This document shows, in pieces, positions 31,303-43,106 of a DNA stretch of 64,000 nucleotides. Made by a program: the position numbers and the translations under genes. Below the pieces are notes generated by a model. It worked only from the letters and a program-made list of their open reading frames with translations. It made no database searches and was not told the DNA's origin. Source of the DNA: Scleropages formosus (taxonomy: Eukaryota; Chordata; Actinopteri; Osteoglossiformes; Osteoglossidae); contig NC_041812.1 in NCBI RefSeq assembly GCF_900964775.1, positions 27,307,660 through 27,371,659 on the forward strand, read 5' to 3'. The stretch's first letter is position 1. The number at the start of each line of letters is the position of its first letter.

Positions 31303-31740
31303 GTGAGAATTCATGCAATAAATAGCTTCTGTTTTCTATTCATTGATTTTTTTCATTTTTTGTGGTATGATTAGCAAATTATGAGCAGATTATGCTTGGT
31401 ACATGGTGGATTCGAAAAAGAATCCTGTACTTTGGAGTAAAGCTTCAACAACATGGCTTCGGCATTTGCATTCATTCGTTTAGCAGATTCTTTTCTCGAA
31501 ACTGATCACAGTAAACTAAAGCGCACTGAAAGGCAGTTCAAGTGCCATACAAACACACATGCTATTTCTCAAGCACTTGGAGTTTTAGTGACTGAAATTC
31601 TAACTTTTGAAGTTTTAGTAAAGTATTTGGACATTGTTTGCTGCTTAATTAACGCTGTTAAACTAGTTGTGTTAACCAGTGCATCTTTGAAGCAATCTTT
31701 GTTTAGGAAAACAGGAGTGCTAAAAGATTTGACTTTTTAG

Positions 31741-32103
31741 GTGCCATGATGGCACAGTAAGTAGCACTGCTGTTTCATAGTGCTTTGGGTGTTGGGCTGC
31801 AGGTCTGAATCTGGCTCCGCCTGTGTGGAGTTGACATGTTCTGCCATGTTTGTTTGGGTCAGGTGTTCTAGTTTCCTCCCACAGTCTAAATGCATCTGTT
31901 CATGTCATTTGTCATCTGATGAAATGTGTAATTGTTTACCCTAAATTGCCCTTACTGTGTGAGTGAAGGGGAGTGCGGCTAGTATATAAAGGACTGGTGT
32001 CATGTACAGGGTGTACTCTGTCTCAGTGACCAAATCTTCCAAAGCTGGAAAGCATCCCAACCGCTGTCACCCTGAATTAGACAAACGGTGAAAAATAATA
32101 AAT
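31741..32103 (+). repeat. V-SINE, copy A
   Basis: The tRNA-like head is followed by the vertebrate V-SINE core signature 'tgtgtggagttgacatgttc' and 'gtttcctcccacagtc', then 'ctaaattgccctta' and a tail near 'acggtgaaaaataataa'. Diverged, so probably old. Confidence 0.8.
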
Positions 32104-32587
32104 AGAAATCATATTAAGAAAACACCTTTACGAAATGCAGCAAGACGTGTTTTGAAATTTGGGGTAAATCAAGTGTACTGAATTTACACGTAGAGTGGGT
32201 CCCAAAAGCATCAAACGTTTCCCTGTTGTTAACTTAGGAGAACTTCCCACAATACATTGAAAGATACCATTTGTGAATAGTAATTTCGTAGCACAGTTTT
32301 TGCTGGCGCACATTGCATGAGTAGCTACTTATAGAATCGATGACAAGCCCCTCACATGCTCTGTGTTAGATGTGACACATGAATGCCGTGAGTGAGTAAC
32401 CAAATCCCAGCCATAATAAGTTAAGTCAGGGAGCATACATGTAAGCATGCCAAAATATGCAGGTATTACAGATAATGAATTTGCAGTACTATTGTCATAA
32501 CAGGGATATACATGTGAATAACATGCTTTGGAAATCACATTCTAACTTATTTTCTCTCCAGGTGTGAGGAGAGGACTCTACGGGAAG

Positions 32588-34162
32588 ATGCATCTCTTAG
32601 TCTTCGTTTTGACCCCACTTCTGCTCTGCCCTCCTGGCATCGGTGGTGGACAGGTTTTGGTGTTTCCAGTGGATGGAAGTCACTGGATCAACATGAAAGT
32701 GCTGGTTGAAGAGTTACATGCCAGGGGCCACAATATCACAGTCATTGTTCCTTCTGACAGCTGGTACATAAACAAAAATTCATCATACTATAACTCAGTT
32801 CTCATGCCTATGAGAGGTGGGTATGATGAAAGATTTATTGGATCTTTTGCATCTTCACTCCTTCAGATACAAATAGAAGGTGCATCTTTCTGGACACAAA
32901 TCAAAATGAGTTTTGAGCTCATAGTGAAATGTTCAGAGATGCATTATCATGTGAGTAACATGATTCATGAAATGTTTCAAGACAGTAGGTTAATGCAGTC
33001 CCTTCAAGCTTCTGAATATGACCTTGTTCTGACTGACCCAGCCACTGGTGGTGGAGTACTCTTAGCACACCGATTAGGCCTTCCTCTTGTATTAAATGTT
33101 AGATGGACTTTGCAAGGAGAAGGTCATTTTGCCATTGCTCCTTCTCCACTCTCCTATGTTCCTTTCCCTGGATCAGAGTTAACAGACAACATGAGTTTTA
33201 TTGAAAGAGTCCAGAATGTGTTGATCTATTTCCTTGGGAAAGCTCAATTGGCAATCGCGAGTTATCACTATACATCAATATGTCAGCAATACTTTGGTTC
33301 TGATGCTGATCTTCTTACATTGACTCAAGGAGCTGATATTTGGCTAATGAGGAATGATTTTGTGTTTGAATTCCCACGCCCCACTATGCCCAATGTTGTC
33401 TACATGGGTGGATTCCAGTGCAAACCACCCAAACCTCTCCCCACAGACCTTGAGGAATTTGTTCAGAGTTCTGGAGAACATGGTGTCATTATCATGTCTT
33501 TAGGCACAATATTTGGTGAACTTCCACACGAGATTACTGAGGAGATTGCAGCAGCATTTGCCCAACTGCCTCAGAAGGTGATCTGGAGGCACAGAGGGAA
33601 AAGACCTGCCAGTCTTGGCAACAACACCCTTCTTGTCAAATGGATGCCACAGAATGACCTTTTGGGACACCCAAAGACCAGGGCCTTTGTGGCACATGGG
33701 GGGACCAACGGAATTCAGGAGGCCATTTACCATGGTGTTCCAATCGTTGGGCTTCCTCTAGTTTTTGATCAGCCTGACAACCTGTCCAGGATGAAGGCAA
33801 AGGGTGTCGCCAAGATTGTGGATATTGCTACTATGGATAGAAACACCTTCCTTCAAGCTGTACAAGAAGTGCTTCATGATCCGTCCTATAGGATAAAAAT
33901 GCAGCATCTGTCCAGATTACATCGGGACCAGCCGATGAAACCGTTGGACCGAGCCATGTTCTGGATAGAGTTTGTCATGAGGCACAAAGGTGCCGCTCAC
34001 CTGCGGACAGAATCGTACAAGATGCCATGGTACGCTTATCATTCAGTGGATGTTATTGTGGTTTTGTTTGCTTTTGTATCACTTGTCGTACTGTGTACTA
34101 CTGCAATTGTGAAATATATGTGTTATAAGATAAGGCGTAGAATCAAAGTAAAAAAAGAATAA
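32588..34162 (+). CDS. ugt5: UDP-glucuronosyltransferase, UGT5-type, copy A
   Basis: Transfers glucuronic acid from UDP-glucuronate to small lipophilic molecules; ER membrane enzyme facing the lumen. It is 524 residues in one coding exon, as known for fish UGT5 genes. The frame also opens upstream at a GTG, but the ATG at 32588 begins a typical signal peptide (residues 1-21) and is preferred. The catalytic histidine is H32 in 'DGSHW', and its partner aspartate is D150 in 'LTDPATGGG'. The UDP-sugar signature 'WMPQNDLLGHPKTRAFVAHG' and 'FDQPDN' follow. A C-terminal membrane helix precedes a basic tail ending KVKKE, which fits the KxKxx ER-retrieval rule. An acceptor-like site sits 27 bp before the ATG, pointing to a 5' UTR intron. 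The copy in unit B differs at seven residues. Confidence 0.93.
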   Translation: MHLLVFVLTPLLLCPPGIGGGQVLVFPVDGSHWINMKVLVEELHARGHNITVIVPSDSWYINKNSSYYNSVLMPMRGGYDERFIGSFASSLLQIQIEGASFWTQIKMSFELIVKCSEMHYHVSNMIHEMFQDSRLMQSLQASEYDLVLTDPATGGGVLLAHRLGLPLVLNVRWTLQGEGHFAIAPSPLSYVPFPGSELTDNMSFIERVQNVLIYFLGKAQLAIASYHYTSICQQYFGSDADLLTLTQGADIWLMRNDFVFEFPRPTMPNVVYMGGFQCKPPKPLPTDLEEFVQSSGEHGVIIMSLGTIFGELPHEITEEIAAAFAQLPQKVIWRHRGKRPASLGNNTLLVKWMPQNDLLGHPKTRAFVAHGGTNGIQEAIYHGVPIVGLPLVFDQPDNLSRMKAKGVAKIVDIATMDRNTFLQAVQEVLHDPSYRIKMQHLSRLHRDQPMKPLDRAMFWIEFVMRHKGAAHLRTESYKMPWYAYHSVDVIVVLFAFVSLVVLCTTAIVKYMCYKIRRRIKVKKE

Positions 34163-34281
34163 TTTTGAATAGCTGAAGGAAATCTTGCCTAAAAGGAGAA
34201 ATTAGTCTAATGGGAAAATCCGGCTAAATTTTACAACATACATATGTTATGAATAATATTGCATGCTTCAAGTAAATTCAC

Positions 34282-35590
34282 GATTCAAGATTCAAGAGTT
34301 TTATTGTCATGTGTACAGTAAACAGTTTGTTACACCGTACAATGAGATTCTTACTCTGTGAATCCTCTCAGCAGCCTATGACATAAATTATAAGGACATA
34401 AGGAAAGAAAAAACACAAGGAGAACAGATGGCGTAAATCACAAATTTACAAAAATTACTATTAGTGCAAGGTCACAAATTACAAAAATTACTAAAATTAC
34501 TAAAATTACTATTAGTGCAAAAATCCAAGAAACGAGGTTATATCTGTATATAAAGTGTGCAGTGCGCAATGTAAACATAGTAGTCGTACATGTGCAAAGT
34601 TCTGCAGAGGTAGATTGGGTCTATTCGCAGTGGAGGTGGGGGTGTGTATTTGCGCACACAAGGTAGGCGGAGGTAGTCTGTGGTCTCTGATGATATTGGC
34701 GTTGTGGATGTGTATGTGTGTGTAGGAGGGATGGGGGGTAGTTGACACCTCTCAGGTTTAGAGGGTGAACTGTGTCTGCTGTGATGGGTGGAGAGGCAGT
34801 GGATGGGTGTTGTTCACAAGCCTGATGGCCTGTGGGTAAAAACTGTTTTTCAACCTTGAGGTTCTGACTCTGACACTCCTGTAGCGTCTGCCTGATGGTA
34901 AGGGTGTGAAAAGGCTGTGCTGGGGATGACTGTTGTCCTTGATGATGTTAGTGCCTCTCCTAATGGTTCCGGCCTGGTATAGGCTCTGCAGTGATGGTAA
35001 GAACGTTCCAGTGATGGTTCAAGCAGCTTTCACCACTCGCTGTAGTGCCTTATGATCCTGTACTGTGCAGCTTCCAAACCACATAGCTGTTCTTGTTTGC
35101 CAGGTGGGTCAGGGCAGTGTGCATTGTTGTGCTGATGGCGTCCTCTGTGGATCTGTTCCATCTGTATGCAAACTGGAGAGGGTCCAGAGTGTCCGGAGTG
35201 ATGGCCTGGATGTACCTCATGACGATTCTCTCGAAGCACTTCATCACTATTGGAGTCAGTGCAACCGGTCGGTAGTCGTTGAGGCAGGATGCTTTGTTGT
35301 TTTTTGGCAGCGGCAGGATAGTGGTCCTCTTTAAGCAGGTGGGAATTGAGGCTTGTGCAAGGGACAAATTGAATATATCCGTAAAGACATCAGCTAGCAC
35401 CAATGAGCAGGCTCTAAGTACACGTCCAGGGATGTTGTCTGGTCCGGCTGATTTCCGTGGGTTTGTCTTCCCAAAAGTCTTTGCCACTTCTGCGGATGTG
35501 ACCGTGAATGGTGGGTTCCGTGTGTTCCCACCAGTCAGTTTAACACCCAGTGGTTCGTTGTTCAAGACCTCGAAACGGGCAAAGAATATA
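34282..35590 (-). mobile_element. Truncated LINE fragment with RT domain, copy A
   Basis: The - strand encodes part of a reverse transcriptase: 'KSAGPDNIPGRVLRAC', 'DYRPVALTPIVMKCFERI' and 'LDPLQFAYRWNRSTEDAIS'. It then runs into non-coding DNA ending near 'gagttttattgtcatgtgta', a typical LINE 3' end motif in fish. The endonuclease half and the catalytic YxDD part are missing, so it is dead. It resembles Rex1-like/CR1-group elements, with moderate certainty on the clade. Confidence 0.75.
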
Positions 35591-35945
35591 AAACTAACCT
35601 TGCCCTCATGGCCGGAATTTCCTATATTTTTTCTGTCACATTTTGTAATTAACATACTGTAATGCTGGGAAACACATTAAAATGACAAATAAATTAAAGT
35701 CTTCATATTTACTGCCTTCTTTGGTGTGTGGTTTGATTCATTTTTGTCATTTTATGGTCATTGTGAAAATGTTCATAATTGAACAAGGAGAAAAAAAATT
35801 CCAAAGTAATCCATGTTTGTTCCTTCATGTGTCTCAATAAATCATTATCAAAATGTTCTACAATTAGCTCTGGATTATGCGCTACAGTGTTTTTACAAAA
35901 AACATTTCAAAAAGGTCATTTAATGCTGCAATACATACTCAATAT

Positions 35946-36245
35946 TGTGGCGTGCAGAGCCATGGGTTCGGATGGGGCAAAGAAGGACGTAGAGGCAGCA
36001 TTCATTTCGAACGGTTTATTCGAACACCGGCACACAGGGAAATAATGCCCTCGGTCCGAGAACCCCGTTTCCTCCAGAACCTGTGCGTCTAGCCAGCCTT
36101 CCCAGCCTGTTTAGCGCCCCAGGCTCTCTTCTCTTTCTCTCCTTGACAGATGCAATCACCCCCTTATATTCCCTGTATGTCACCAAACGCTAGCCAATTA
36201 CAATAAGCGTATTTCCCGCTCACTACAGTAACGCAGGTCGTTACA
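35946..36245. mobile_element. Solo LTR, copy A
   Basis: A 300-bp unit starting TGTGGCG and ending GTTACA, flanked by a 4-bp duplication ATAT (35942-35945 and 36246-36249). It is related to the outer LTR fossil at 27395-28102. No internal sequence is present. Shared with copy B, so older than the first duplication. Confidence 0.8.
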
Positions 36246-36871
36246 ATATTAAATGCTTTATAAAATAATAACGGTAATTTCATATAAGTATGATGATGCA
36301 CAACTGTCTGTATACATGGTATAGACATAAACATAGTATGTTCAAAACATATATTATGAGAATCAGTAGCATTAATCTTTTTCATGGTAATAGGTATACA
36401 CTAGCACCTTTAACATAAATATTTTTAAAAAAGTGGGAACGAAGAGCGAAATACCATACCTTTCCCGGTGCTAGAGCAATTTGGAAAAAGTCCTGTAAAC
36501 TTTAGACTGCCTTGCTCAGATAAACGCTAGTGACCTGGGTAAAGCTCTCCTCTGCCAGAATGTGCTTATCTTTGCACTATGAACAGTATAACTCATCCAA
36601 ATGTTCTGAACTTGAATGATGTTACTAAACCTCATCAATAATGTTGGTGAGAGAATGTACAAGTTACGTAATGTAATGTATTGTAATTAAATCAATGTAA
36701 TTACATGACATTACATTAAATTACTCCTGTAATGTAACACAAATCTTTATATATATTAAAAAAATTAGAACAAATTTTGGAAGGTGATTAGGAATCGTCG
36801 ATATTCGGATAAAGAACTGAAAGGATATGATGTGCCGGTGATGTTTGGAGACCGGCTACCTGGCCAGGGAC

Positions 36872-37213
36872 TGTTGTTGTCACGAACCACGTTGCAGCTT
36901 CCCAAGTTCGCAAATGACGAGACTGACTCCTGGCTTTCTAATAAAACGTTACATTTAATTAAAATACCAACAAATATCCGTCGCTCCACTTGTACACTCT
37001 GAGGCAGACTCTTCTTCACTACTTTTTTGCATTTACGCAAAAAGACCAAGGAACGTCATTAACGTATGGACATCTAGTGGCAGTTCCATAAATCGCATTT
37101 CAAATTATACAATTAAACTCAATGCCAATCATTCATCAGCAATTACAAGTTGACAACCAAATACAAACAACACCTTTCCACACAACATCAACTCAAACAA
37201 TAAAAATACAACA
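36872..37213. mobile_element. Solo LTR present only in copy A
   Basis: A 342-bp unit with ends TGTTGT and ACAACA, flanked by the perfect 5-bp duplication GGGAC (36867-36871 and 37214-37218). Copy B has the empty site (about 52,500), so this insertion came after A and B separated. Confidence 0.85.
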
Positions 37214-37717
37214 GGGACTATGTAGGTTCTTGCCGCTGTTCCTGGTGTGGAAAAGAAGGTCATCTGTTTCGCAGTTGCCCCCAGAGTACACCGCTCTGGG
37301 CTGCTGAGGTGCCGGGCAGTGCAGCGTCGGTGCAGGACGGCCCGAAGGCAGCACCATCATCAACGAGCACTGGGAGCCAGACAGGAACGGTGGCGGACAC
37401 TGAGGTAATGGGCGGTTTTGCAGCGACCAGCGTTAGCCGGTCCCACTCGGCCGGCACTACTGTGGTGCCTCTGGCCGAAGGGGAATCTCGCTCTCCTGGT
37501 CATGAGGATATGACCTTGAACTTTTCAAGGGTGACCAGGAGGAAGAAGAGACATGGGAGTGAGGCTGGACCGGTTACCAGTACTACACTGGGGGTGCCTG
37601 TTTTGATGGGCACCAAACAAAAAGGCAGAGAGGATTACCCCTCCTCCCCAGTTGGACCTGATTATTCAGGTGTGTTGGTTATTGATTTGTGGGGTCCGCT
37701 CCTAGGTTATCAATGAA
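37214..37717 (+). mobile_element. Retroelement gag-like (zinc-knuckle) fragment, copy A
   Basis: A CCHC zinc knuckle of spacing C-x2-C-x4-H-x4-C ('CSWCGKEGHLFRSC') is followed by a low-complexity Ser/Thr/Gly-rich part. This is the pattern of retroelement gag or LINE ORF1 proteins. It is a fragment with no neighbouring enzyme domains and is best read as a fossil. Confidence 0.55.
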
Positions 37718-37924
37718 AGATTAAACATTATCAATGACTTTGAGCAATTACTGTCAACTGGGAAAACTCACCAGCACTTCTCTATGCGTGACAAGGCATT
37801 CCATTGAAGAAAACATTCTCGTGACTGTTCTAGGCCTGTGTGCCATTAAAAATTCCCTTATCGTGTCTTCTATAGTTCATTGGAATTGGAAAAGGAACAT
37901 AAGCCTTAACAAACAAAAAGTACG

Positions 37925-38136
37925 TACACACACACATTTTCTGAACCACTTGTCCCATATGGGATCGCAGGGAACAGGAGCCTAACCCGGCGACTCAGGG
38001 CACAACGCTGGAGGAGGAGGGGACACACCCAGGACGGGACGCCAGTCTGTCGCAAGGCACCCCAAGCGGGACTTGAACCCCAGACCCACCAGAGAGTAGG
38101 ATCCGGTCCAACGCACTGCGCCACTGCACCCCTCCC
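37925..38136 (-). repeat. (TG)n-tail SINE shared by copies B and C
   Basis: Reverse full-length copy inserted at the site that is empty in copy A (about 24,632). Flanks 'acaaaaagtac' and 'acaaaacgtac' form a near-perfect duplication. The matching copy in unit C is at 53460-53671. Confidence 0.92.
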
Positions 38137-40910
38137 TACAAAACGTACAAAGGACTGTGTTTGAAATCGAGACTCATTCCTGTATTATATTTCTTCAATC
38201 AGTCAAACATGCGTAATCAAGCATGTGCCGCTTGTACAGCAACAATTGTCAATGCAGGATTATTGCAAACAAAGCCTTCAACTTTGTTCCCAGTAACTGG
38301 TCTGCCAAACTGGTAGCTGCTTTATAGCTGTTTGAAGGCTTACCTGTGAATGGATAACAGAAGGTCATGTCAGCGCTGAGTGAAAAGCTAAATAAAGTTT
38401 CTTGTAGTTTTTTTGACCACTGTTTTGGTGTGCTTGTTTAAGTGTACAAGTGAGTTAGCAACTGTAACGTGAGGACATTCTGAAAGTTTGTGTAACCAGA
38501 TTTATATGTTACATTAATTTATTAAACATTAGGTAGTACTGACCCTAAAATTAGTTTCAAAGTACTCCTGCTTCTTTTTCCTTATGTGATTATGCATCGA
38601 ATCATTGCATCAGTGACCCTACTGAGATGCTCAGTCCACTGCAGATCCACAGAGTTTACAATGACTGACAATAAAAAACGCTGACTATTGGCATCATTGG
38701 AGTTTCTTTAAACATAAGCAAATACTAAAATGTTAAATGCAAAAATAAAATGTTTGGTACAGCTACATAATTGTCCAATGTAAAGAGGCACTTTCTTCTC
38801 ATTGGCGAAAAGAATAGAACACACAACAAACTCTAGATGTATTAACAATAGAAAAATCAAGTAATTTTCTCCCTCCAAAATGAACATGATGGTTATTAAA
38901 CGGTTTTTTTTTTTTTCAGAGCACTGCTACGACATAACCGCTGCCTCTCAACTTGTGTGCGCAAAGCATTTGGTTCAACTGATATCTTTGGTGTAAATTA
39001 ATGAAATAGAAAAGAACATGCAGCTACTTCCAGTAACCACAGAGCTTGAAAGGGATGGGTTGAATTTGTAAGGCCATGATGAAGCATTTAGCTGGGCTAC
39101 CAAGTTTTCTCATCTCCTGAGTTATGAGGTGGTAGTTGTGTTTTTTTCTTTTTCATTTCATACCAGATGAAATTAAACACATTTTATTCTGCATATAAAT
39201 TTGGGATTTAAAATAGTTTCATCAGTATTTTCAGTTATGGGCTGTATATGCAGTGACTTTGACACATTGATGTATGAATATTTTTTTAAGTTTAGGAGCT
39301 GATGTAGTTAATACTTTGGTCTCTTACTTCAATAAATGGAGGAGGTTTCTTCTCCTCATCTTATCGAAAGAAGATTTGAAATTCAGCAAAGCAAATAAGT
39401 CCCTTCCATAGCAACCATTGTTCATTTAGACAAAAGTTCTTTTGAATCAACAAACCAGGGAGTGTAAGAGAACTGTCGTGCAGTACAGTGTGCCAAATCT
39501 CTGTCCATGACAACAAAAACTCTAGATGCGTGTTAGACGTATAATAAACCTCGGTGTGTTCAATACTTGGGAGCTCCACTATTTTATATTCTAAAATATT
39601 CAAGAAAAAGAAAAGTTTCTCTTTCAACAAGTTTACCGTTATGAAAGTAAAAAGTATTAGATCAAAAAATTACTCTCATATTTAAGTTACTTAGATTCAA
39701 ATGAGGCTTTTCAGTGTTTTGGACTAATTAAACAAAGTTTTAACTCATCGAGGAAATATTTCAGCGTACATTTTTAATAAATTAAGTCTTGTTGTATTAA
39801 AATTTGATATTTTGTAAGACTAATTTTTGTTATAAGATACATCCTGCAGATGCTCTGAGACACATCATATCATCAGTGACGTTACCTGGGGTCACTGGAT
39901 GTTTCAGGTCTCTCAACATCAGTCACCCTTGCCCAGGCAACCCAGTCTGGGTTGATCAAGCCCCGACTTGCGCCCCAGCAGCAACTGACCACGGAGCCGC
40001 CGCTGTCTTAATCCAACGCCACCTAGTAGCGCTCTGCAACTTCAGTAGTTGACCTGATGGCCTTCCTTTTCAGCTCCCCTTTGATGCCCAGCAGCTTTGG
40101 GCGTTGCACAATGAGCGCCCTACAAATCCCCGACAGCCCATCTCAACGGGCACACAGTGTGTCCTCCAGCATTGCCTCCAACATTGTTTCACAAGCTCCT
40201 GGTACTTTGTACGTTTCTGCTCATTGACTTCCTCCAGGCGTTCTTCCCAGGGCGCTATGAGCTCCAGCATGACCATTTGCTTGGTAGTCTCTGAAAAGCT
40301 GATCATGTCCGAGCAGAGAGATGTGAATACGATGTTTTCAGGGAACCTCAGCTGCTTGCCCAAGTCCATTCTCAGCTGCCAGTCGGTAGCTGTGATTAAG
40401 AGGCCTGTCTTCATTTGGCTAGCCTTGACAAAGGAAACAGTATTCCCTGCAGGGTGATGATGCTTGGTGGCATTGGTGGTTGTGACACCCAGGGGCGATA
40501 CCAGGATTTTTTTTAAATGAGGTGGCACAGGGGGAACCAAGAACCAGTCAAGTTTCAAGTTTTATTGTCATAGGTACAAGTACCGTGTACAAGTACCATG
40601 AAATTCTTCTTGAGTGCTTCTCCACAGACTATGAACAAAAAACAACAGATAATACTGCACAAAGCAAAACAATAACAATAAGTAATGCTAATAACAATAA
40701 CAATAAATAACAGGAGACAGCCAGAGTACTTTAACTACGTACTTCCAGACAGCAGAAAAGAGAAAAGTGCCCGTGCGGGGTGACTATGATCTTTCATGAT
40801 GCGCATCATCTTTCTGAGGCAGCGTGTGGTGTAGGTGTCCTCGACTGCTGGTACCATTCTGCTGGCTCTTACTTCCTCCATGCCTGCCCATATTTCCTCC
40901 TAAAAAATAT

Positions 40911-41617
40911 TGCAGCGCACTGGGTTTGGATGGGGTGAAGAAGGACGCACGGACAGCATTCATTACGAACGCTTATTGGAGTGTGTCATTATGAACGCTC
41001 ATGCACAGTGTGTCACGCCCCCCTCGGTACAATGAGGAGCACCTGCAGCAGATCAAGAGACGGACAACCTTGTTCAGCGTTATTACTCATTTGCGTACCT
41101 TGCCTTCGCTTTCCTGACTTCCCTGATTCCTCGCCCACGTCCTCATCCTCGTTCCCATCTTCATCCTCCTCCTCGTTTCCCTGAACCCTCTCCTCTATTT
41201 CCACGACTTCCTGGCTTACCACGACTCCTTGCCTGTTCCCGGATTACGTCTCTCGGATTCTCCCGTTGGACTTCGTTCGTGCATCGGTGACCCTTTGTCT
41301 GTTTTTGACCATGTTTTCTGGATTGTCCCGTGAAAGATCTTCCTGTGCTCCGCGCTTGGGCCCGGCTCTCCCGCCCCGGGGAAACTCTCAGTGACACAGT
41401 GAGAGGTACAGGTGTGAACACAAGGAAATCATGCTCTCGGTCGAAGGATCCCTTTTCCTCAAGGACCTGTACCTCGAAGGAGCCTTCCCAGACTGCTTGG
41501 CGCCCCTCAGGCCTTTTCTCCTTTTTACTGGCTAACACCCTTACTCCCTTATATTCCCAGTGAGTTCCTACAGCGGTTGAACACAATTCCATTTTACCCA
41601 CAATTCAGCGATTTACA
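40911..41617. mobile_element. Outer LTR-like fossil, copy B
   Basis: Counterpart of 27395-28102, interrupted by the nested LTR at 41011-41396. Incomplete. Confidence 0.6.
41011..41396. mobile_element. Nested solo LTR, copy B
   Basis: Counterpart of 27495-27881, with the same CAGTG flanks. Confidence 0.85.
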
Positions 41618-43066
41618 ATAAAAAGAGGCTTAAGCCTCCTCTTCCTGTTTCCACCAATGCCTTCCATCTCAGATGCAACTCTGCTCCCTCCAGCTTTTTC
41701 TCTGCTCTCAATCTCTGGCCTGTTCGCATCTCAATGCCAGCTGTTATGGAGACTGCGTATATTAACCGAGGCCACAGGAGTCTAGGCAAGATGGCATGTT
41801 GATAAATCCAGGCCTTGAACCTATCGAACAAACCCAACTTGTCTACATTGGTAAACCAGGCCTCAAGGTCTCCAGTGTTTCTCTGGATAGCAGTGGTGTC
41901 TCTGAGGCTACTGTCAAAAACCTTTCCAAGACTCTTGTCTGGTTGTTCAGTGATGGATGGGTTGGTTGCTACAGACAAAGAAAAATGGAACCACTTTTCC
42001 CTTCTTCAGCACAAGAGATTTTGAATTTGCTGGTTTAAAGCTCATTCTTGCCCACGTGATGAGCTTTGAAGGATTCACCTGCTGCCAGGCACAAATGCAG
42101 TGGTGACTGTGAGATCATCCATGAATGCTCTTATGGGGGGCTGGCACACTCCAGTCTGTGTCAAAAAGCCTCTACATTCCACCTCCGCTGATTTTACTAC
42201 TATGTTCATGACGAGGGCGAAAAGTACAATCGTGATCGAATAACCAGTTATTATACCCTTCTCAAACTGATGCCAGTCTGATGTGATGAACCCAGAAGTG
42301 ACTCTCATCTTGAAGTTGCTGTGACAATCCAGGATGAGGTGCTTGATCTTGATGGGATCCATCAAGTGTGTATGTGTAGAGTGAACTCAACCAGCTCATG
42401 TGATATGGACCCATAAGCACTGGCAACATCCAGCCATAACATGACCAGGTCCCCATTGTCTTCACAGGCTTCTCTGATGAGTTGTGTAACTACACCAGTG
42501 TGCTCCAAACCTCCAGGAACGCTGAGAAGTGAAATGGCTCTAAGCTGGTTGATATTTTTCAAGTTCTCTTCCTTGGAGATCCAAATGCCCTCTGCGTACC
42601 TCCACTTCTTCCACTGAGCACGTGAACTGGCCACTGCGCTTATCCTCTAGCAGTTTCTTGGTGAAGGCAAAGGGGTCGGAAATGGAGGATGCCTGTTTCC
42701 CGGCCTTTTCTTTTCCATGTCTCCTGTGCCACTCTGCCCGGCGGAGTGTCATGAGCTTTCTCCTAAGGATGTCGTGTATTTCCGCCAGTGGTTGTTGCTC
42801 ATCTTCACTGGCTATCTTGTGCTGCCGTTTCAGAGTTTGGAGCTGTTGCCTCAGCTGCTGTATCTTAGTCGCTCTGCGGTTCGTGGAGAATACAGACTTC
42901 GTTTCAGGTTTTGCACATCCGAACCTTTCGGAGGTGTAGCTGACAATTATGGCTGTCATAGAGCGGGGTCGACTATCCTCATTCCCCTTGGCTGTGGCTT
43001 GAATATTTTGCTTACATCTTCATCGAACTGCTGTCACTCTCTATGGCTGGAAGGTGGAGGCCACTT

Positions 43067-43069
<3 letters not shown>

Positions 43070-43106
<37 letters not shown>

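Larger units (their letters stand above)
24444..37735 (+). repeat. Tandem segmental duplication, copy A (13.3 kb)
   Basis: The sequence from 24444 onward recurs from 37736 and again from 53023 in the same order and orientation, with roughly 1% difference by eye. Its first bases lie 28 bp after the chrna5 stop codon, so part of the chrna5 3' UTR was included. At the left edge copy A reads 'gatcattgactttgag' and copy B 'tatcaatgactttgag', suggesting a short shared stretch at the breakpoint. The unit holds non-coding DNA, nested old retroelements, one UGT gene, and a gag-like retroelement fragment at its right end. Copy A alone has the solo LTR at 36872-37213 and lacks the SINE found at the start of B and C. 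Confidence 0.95.
40070..43069 (-). mobile_element. Old non-LTR retrotransposon remnant, copy B
   Basis: Counterpart of 26554-29560 with the same decayed blocks and the same nested LTRs. The remnant continues for a short way after 45240, because a younger L2 LINE split it. Confidence 0.75.

Noticed and set aside
32564-32587. GTG upstream of the UGT as the start codon
   Set aside because: It lies just after an acceptor-like splice site, and the ATG at 32588 opens a normal signal peptide. Fish nuclear genes very rarely start with GTG.
35050-35655. 201-residue open frame as a host gene
   Set aside because: It is a truncated LINE reverse transcriptase, present in the same broken form in both copies.
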